From contig JALHTB010000166.1 in assembly GCA_022865625.1 (NCBI GenBank), forward strand, positions 22,120 to 86,119: a DNA stretch of 64,000 nucleotides, given 5' to 3'. The first letter of the stretch is position 1, and every line of letters starts with the position of its first letter. A program made the translations under genes and the position numbers. The notes below the pieces were generated by a model. That model was not told the origin of the DNA. It ran no database searches and worked only from the letters and a program-made list of their open reading frames with translations. Positions 61,253-64,000 of the stretch are shown here, one piece after another. This DNA comes from Candidatus Bathyarchaeota archaeon. GTDB taxonomy: Archaea; Thermoproteota; Bathyarchaeia; 40CM-2-53-6; FEN-987.

Positions 61253-61795
61253 TCAACCCCTTTGTTTCTCAGCCTTTGTCATGTACACCGTTATTCCGTG
61301 GGATCTCAGCAGAGTCAGTATTCGCATCCTCGACAGAGCGAAGAAGAGCAGCGATCCGAGAAGGCCGATCGCGACAATGCTTCCCAGTAGCACCCCAAGC
61401 CATCCGATTTCCAAAGGCATAGCAAAGAGGAAACTCAGGTAGCTGCCGACTGTCAGAGTGACTATCAGTATCTGGAGGACAACTCCAACAAACGCCCAGG
61501 GCGCGCTCCTACTTCTCGCCACCTGCCATGCAGCCAAAGTAGCAATGAAATTCGCGATCGCGCCACCAACTACATCAATAGGTCCGAGACCGCCGAAAGA
61601 GTTAGCCACTACAGCTCCAATCGTCAAGCCAACGATCGCAGGCCAGCCAAACAGCATCGAGAGAGGCAGGAGCGCGTCAGCTACTCTCACTTGAAACATC
61701 TGAAAGCTGATTGGTGCGAGAAAAACGACGCCAACCGTATAGAGAGCTGCGAACACCGCAGTCAAAGTCACAAAGGCGGAATTCGTTCTTCGCAT
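61253..61795 (-). CDS. queT: QueT-family membrane transporter
   Basis: A 180-residue protein with about six membrane helices. TLTAVFAALYTVGVVFLAPI, MFQVRVADALLPLSMLFGWP, VGLTIGAVVANSFGG and DVVGGAIANFIATLAAWQVA match the QueT family, predicted to take up queuine-pathway precursors such as preQ0/preQ1. In archaea such a precursor would feed archaeosine synthesis; no other gene of that pathway is in the window. GGGAGGT lies seven bases upstream of the ATG at 61795, adjacent to a long leader hairpin. Confidence 0.82.
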   Translation of the reverse strand: MRRTNSAFVTLTAVFAALYTVGVVFLAPISFQMFQVRVADALLPLSMLFGWPAIVGLTIGAVVANSFGGLGPIDVVGGAIANFIATLAAWQVARSRSAPWAFVGVVLQILIVTLTVGSYLSFLFAMPLEIGWLGVLLGSIVAIGLLGSLLFFALSRMRILTLLRSHGITVYMTKAEKQRG

Positions 61796-61807
61796 ATCTT
61801 TACCTCC

Positions 61808-61913
61808 CTACTCCGGGGTTTATTGGGCGCAACGGGTGGGAGGCCCCACTCACGCGCCTCAAGGAACTAGTCGACATGAATTCCTAGTTAAGACCTTCTC
61901 AGCACCGGAGTAG
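61808..61913 (-). promoter_or_regulatory. Structured leader of queT, riboswitch candidate
   Basis: CCGGAGTAG and its perfect complement (plus-strand 61808-61816 and 61905-61913) close a domain of about 106 nt on the minus strand; its last base abuts the GGGAGGT ribosome site of queT. Inside are AACTAG/CTAGTT and GAGGC/GCCTC hairpins. The domain is well placed to control access to the ribosome site. It does not match the TPP or known preQ1 consensus sequences that I remember. Confidence 0.4.
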
Positions 61914-62102
61914 TCTCCCACACCAGTCTGGCCCTTCGGAGGCTGATTTCCTACTACGCCACCCGATACTGTGTCATGTACTAGACCAGGTCCAGCTTGC
62001 TTGGACGTGTAACATGCCGAGCTCATCAGCGTTGGGAGCAACGCTAGTTGGCTGATGTGTATTATGATCAACCCCAATTCATGACGCTTAACCCGATGAG
62101 GT

Positions 62103-62169
62103 TTAGGCGCCTAACCCGTCATGATGCCGAGGAATCTAGGGCGAGTTATTTGCCAGCCTAATATATATT
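62103..62169 (-). promoter_or_regulatory. Promoter cassette copy 2, probable queT promoter
   Basis: Read on the minus strand: ATATATATT (62169-62161), AGGCTGGCAAATAACTC (62159-62143), then ATGACGGGTTAGGCGCCTAA (ending 62103). The arrangement matches copy 1 at 61062-61152 in the opposite orientation. From this TATA box a transcript would start near 62135, giving queT a leader of about 340 nt. CATGACG and CGTCATG (62081-62124 region) could form a hairpin at the leader's start. Confidence 0.5.
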
Positions 62170-62173
62170 CGGA

Positions 62174-62288
62174 TGGTGGACCGGGCGGGATTCGGACCCG
62201 CGACCTTCCGGTTTCTTGGTTACCGTGTCATGCAAACCGGACGTTCTTCGGCCCCGTCAACGGGCATACCAGGCTGAACTACCGGCCC
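62174..62288 (-). tRNA. tRNA-Ala (TGC) with D-loop and anticodon-loop introns
   Basis: The acceptor GGGCCGG pairs with CCGGTCC, including G3-U70, the alanine identity pair. Discriminator A and CCA are encoded. The anticodon stem TCCGG/CCGGA encloses TT-TGC-A, then about 18 nt of intron (62230-62213), then A. The D-stem GTTC/GAAC encloses AGCCTGG followed by about 20 nt (about 62268-62249) folding as GCCCGT/ACGGGGC, a second intron. A gttaaaag TATA-like box lies about 30 bp upstream of the 5' end. Confidence 0.88.
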
Positions 62289-62356
62289 TACCGAGCCGAT
62301 ACGAGGAAAATGCACTTTTAACCTTTCGGAGACACATCTGCAGGAAGTGAATTCAC

Positions 62357-62938
62357 ATGCCAGTCAAGACGAGCAAGGAAGCTGAAACTGATGGACTATT
62401 GCATGCAGCTACTCTGATGATGGTTTCCTGTCGCACGGCACCAAAATCAGGTGGCGTGGACGATATCGAAACCGCCCTTGTCACCGGCGAGGAGAAAGAC
62501 GAGATCGCGGCGGAAATGGAGAAGATTGCTGAAGAACGGAAGATCGATGGCTTCAGACGCGATGCCGACAACGTAAAGCAATCACAAGCTCTCCTACTTG
62601 CAGGCGTAAACGGCAGGAAGAGCTTCGGCCTATCCTGTGGCGCCTGCGGTCACTCTACGTGCAAAGAGTTCGAAGCGACGACTGAGGCTTCAGGCCTCGA
62701 CTTCAAGGGACCCAACTGTGTCTTCAAGGCGCTCGATCTTGGAATCGCTCTTGGGTCAGCTGCGAAGACGGCGAGTGATCTCAACGTCGATAATCGAATC
62801 ATGTTCCGGGCGGGAACAGCGGCCAAACGCTTGGGATATCTCCCCGGATCAAGTGTCGTGATGGGGATTCCGGTCTCCGCGTCCGGGAAGAGTATCTACT
62901 TCGACAGAGCCACGAAGCCCGCCATCACTCCGAAGTGA
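62357..62938 (+). CDS. DUF2148 ferredoxin-domain protein
   Basis: A 193-residue protein. LLHAATLMMVSCRTAPKSGG and AETALVTGEEKDEIAAEME-type N-terminal sequence lead to a Cys cluster, LSCGACGHSTCKEFE and KGPNCVFKALDLGIALGSAA, typical of DUF2148 proteins predicted to bind an iron-sulfur cluster. Archaeal members are common but their role is unknown. GGAAGTGA lies about nine bases before the ATG. It is divergent from tRNA-Ala. Confidence 0.85.
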   Translation: MPVKTSKEAETDGLLHAATLMMVSCRTAPKSGGVDDIETALVTGEEKDEIAAEMEKIAEERKIDGFRRDADNVKQSQALLLAGVNGRKSFGLSCGACGHSTCKEFEATTEASGLDFKGPNCVFKALDLGIALGSAAKTASDLNVDNRIMFRAGTAAKRLGYLPGSSVVMGIPVSASGKSIYFDRATKPAITPK

Positions 62939-63005
62939 CACGTCAGAAATCCAGTCCTTCGGATGACTTGGCGCGGACTCGCCTCGGAGTTGCATCCGAA
63001 TCCGA

Positions 63006-63587
63006 TCAGGAAGAGCCTATCAGGTAGCCTCCGAAGGCAGTCTCCCACAGCAGGATCGGGTATACGATCATTCTCTCCATGCCGCCTGACCCCAAACCTA
63101 GAAAGTACTGTTCGCCTAGGCCGAAGGAGTACTGAGCGGACAGGAGAATCAGTGCACATAGTGAGAGTAGTCCCATCGCAATTGACAGATAGTTCAGAGG
63201 TTTCTTCTGCAACTTGCAGGCCGCGATAGGTGCGAGTCCCCCGAAGATGAAGGCAACATCCGAAACAATCTCATGCATCACAGGCGAGTCTTCAGGAAAT
63301 ATCCCCACTCCCATTGCGCCAATGCCGCTAAGCACCAGCAGGGTCGTAACCGGGCGATTACGGAATATACGGTGTACAAAGTAAGCCCCACCGACCACCA
63401 TCAGGCCAAGCAGGAAGACGGACGAATTGAAGACACTGGCAGCAGGTCCAACCCCCAAGTCGCTAATGTAGTTCTGCGAAATACTGTAGCCTGGATAGAT
63501 CGCCTCCGCTATCAGCATTCCCAACACGAACTGTGCTCCGCCAACTAAGACCAGTGTCCCTGCTACTTTTCGATAGTTGTAGCTCAC
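63006..63587 (-). CDS. DUF998 membrane protein
   Basis: A 193-residue protein with six membrane helices. SISQNYISDLGVGPAASVFN is the DUF998 signature near the first helix; VGIFPEDSPVMHEIVSDVAF is the second conserved block. The GTG at 63587 was chosen because the frame further upstream runs into the tRNA-His gene. Function of the family is unknown. Confidence 0.82.
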   Translation of the reverse strand: MSYNYRKVAGTLVLVGGAQFVLGMLIAEAIYPGYSISQNYISDLGVGPAASVFNSSVFLLGLMVVGGAYFVHRIFRNRPVTTLLVLSGIGAMGVGIFPEDSPVMHEIVSDVAFIFGGLAPIAACKLQKKPLNYLSIAMGLLSLCALILLSAQYSFGLGEQYFLGLGSGGMERMIVYPILLWETAFGGYLIGSS

Positions 63588-63692
63588 GTTGGTCGCCTCG
63601 GGCTCCTGCCGATTTCTCCGTCGCTGCAGATTTAGCGTTTCTCCAACGTGCGATCGAACGCAGAGTATGTTGGTTCGCGAGATGTTGTTGAG

Positions 63693-63786
63693 GGCCGCCG
63701 GCGAGATTTGAACTCGCCCTCTAGGGTCCACAGCCCTATACGCTACCAAGGTCCGCGGAATTGTGTTCCTCTACGTTACGGCGGCC
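63693..63786 (-). tRNA. tRNA-His (GTG) with D-loop intron
   Basis: G-1 is encoded and pairs with C73, the histidine identity element. The acceptor GCCGCCG pairs with CGGCGGC. The anticodon stem TAGGG/CCCTA encloses CTGTGGA with no intron. The T-arm GCGAG-TTCAAAT-CTCGC is normal. The D-stem ACGT/GCGT encloses AG, then about 19 nt (63770-63752) with the hairpin GGAA-CACAA-TTCC, then CCTTGGTA, so one intron lies at about position 15/16. No CCA is encoded. Confidence 0.87.
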
Positions 63787-64000
63787 ATCAAGCCCAATGG
63801 CGGTTCTGCCCCTCTAATTGGCTTTTCGTAGCCATGTCGAGCGATGCTCTCTGATTAGCGGCGACCATGGGGTACTTGTGCCGAGCCCTCAGCCTTGTCG
63901 CCTCAGCAAAGTTGTTCGATCAAGCATGTTGTTCTTTGTATGACTTTGACCTGATAATGCGGGAGTTGACGTAACTCTTTTAAGGATTTGAGCCGCCCCC
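63787..64000 (+). other. Terminal stretch, probable promoter of a gene beyond the window
   Basis: No gene is evident. ctcttttaagg at 63975-63985 is a TATA-like box about 15-25 bp from the window end, suggesting a plus-strand gene just outside. Confidence 0.35.

Noticed and set aside
61808..61940. TPP riboswitch upstream of queT, suggested by GGTGCTGAGA
   Set aside because: The second conserved TPP block (ACCTGAT...CCAGCGTAGGGA) is missing, so only a generic structured leader is claimed.
61905..62110. 5S rRNA, suggested by GTGGGAGACTACTCCGGTGCTG and CGGGTTAAGC on the minus strand
   Set aside because: The spacing between the two segments is about 100 nt too long and helix I is absent. No 5S gene was found in the window.

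Overview
The window is chromosomal DNA of an archaeon. It carries a 16S-23S rRNA operon with archaeal signature sequences and no spacer tRNA, archaeal-type S-adenosylmethionine synthetase, TiaS, Tsr3, a FlaK/PibD-type prepilin peptidase, an archaeal-type RNase P RNA, TATA boxes about 25 bp upstream of many genes, and tRNA genes with two introns each. Secreted proteins with InlB-type repeats, multiply interrupted tRNAs and the linked 16S-23S layout suggest a TACK-group lineage, possibly Bathyarchaeia. That placement is inference and was not tested by phylogeny.

Layout. 1-1.3 kb: end of an MTA-phosphorylase-family gene and uppS. 1.5-10 kb: a cell-surface block with a seven-repeat propeller protein, two large secreted proteins (one an M6-type metalloprotease) and a small secreted beta-sandwich protein, with a methyltransferase gene between them. 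10-15 kb: the smc-scpA-scpB condensin operon, convergent with mat. 16.5-19.4 kb: an HTH-CBS regulator, ilvE and cysS. 19.5-26.4 kb: a small hypothetical gene and a putative regulator, then a polar amino acid ABC transporter operon followed by an aminotransferase and a LarA-like racemase. 26.5 kb: tRNA-Ile. 26.7-34 kb: an accessory stretch with a phosphatase, a SIMPL protein, several tiny membrane proteins, secreted proteins, and a minus-strand operon ending in a truncated phage-type terminase. 34-40 kb: a MacB/FtsX-type ABC system with two secreted partners. 40-42.7 kb: an LLM-type oxidoreductase, pyroglutamyl peptidase and a TatD-type hydrolase. 42.7-48.3 kb: the rRNA operon and RNase P RNA. 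48.3-54.8 kb: prepilin peptidase, tsr3, a structured RNA candidate, nnr, an AsnC-type ligand-binding protein, tiaS, initiator tRNA and a zinc-ribbon membrane protein. 55-57 kb: oxidative-stress genes (ferritin-like, rubrerythrin, superoxide dismutase). 57-61 kb: 2-oxoacid:ferredoxin oxidoreductase and an aldo/keto reductase. 61-64 kb: a QueT-type transporter between inverted copies of a promoter cassette, tRNA-Ala, a DUF2148 protein, a DUF998 protein and tRNA-His.

The most striking signal is in the RNAs. The 16S 5' helix, the RNase P P4 helix and the 23S peptidyl-transferase loop all differ from near-universal sequence, and most changes occur as partner swaps that would keep the contact. At the peptidyl-transferase site the residues corresponding to E. 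coli A2062, G2447, A2448, C2452, C2499, U2500, A2503 and U2504 are all changed, by hand alignment. The 16S gene also has a 32-nt hairpin insertion at about E. coli position 908, a known archaeal rRNA intron site. All four tRNA genes are interrupted at non-canonical positions (D-loop or T-loop), three of them with an anticodon-loop intron as well. Together these suggest heavy dependence on the archaeal splicing endonuclease and rapid but compensated RNA evolution.

No CRISPR array, complete insertion sequence or 5S rRNA gene was recognised. Codon-level starts follow Shine-Dalgarno-like GGAGG motifs, TATA spacing or homology where possible; several are uncertain and marked so.
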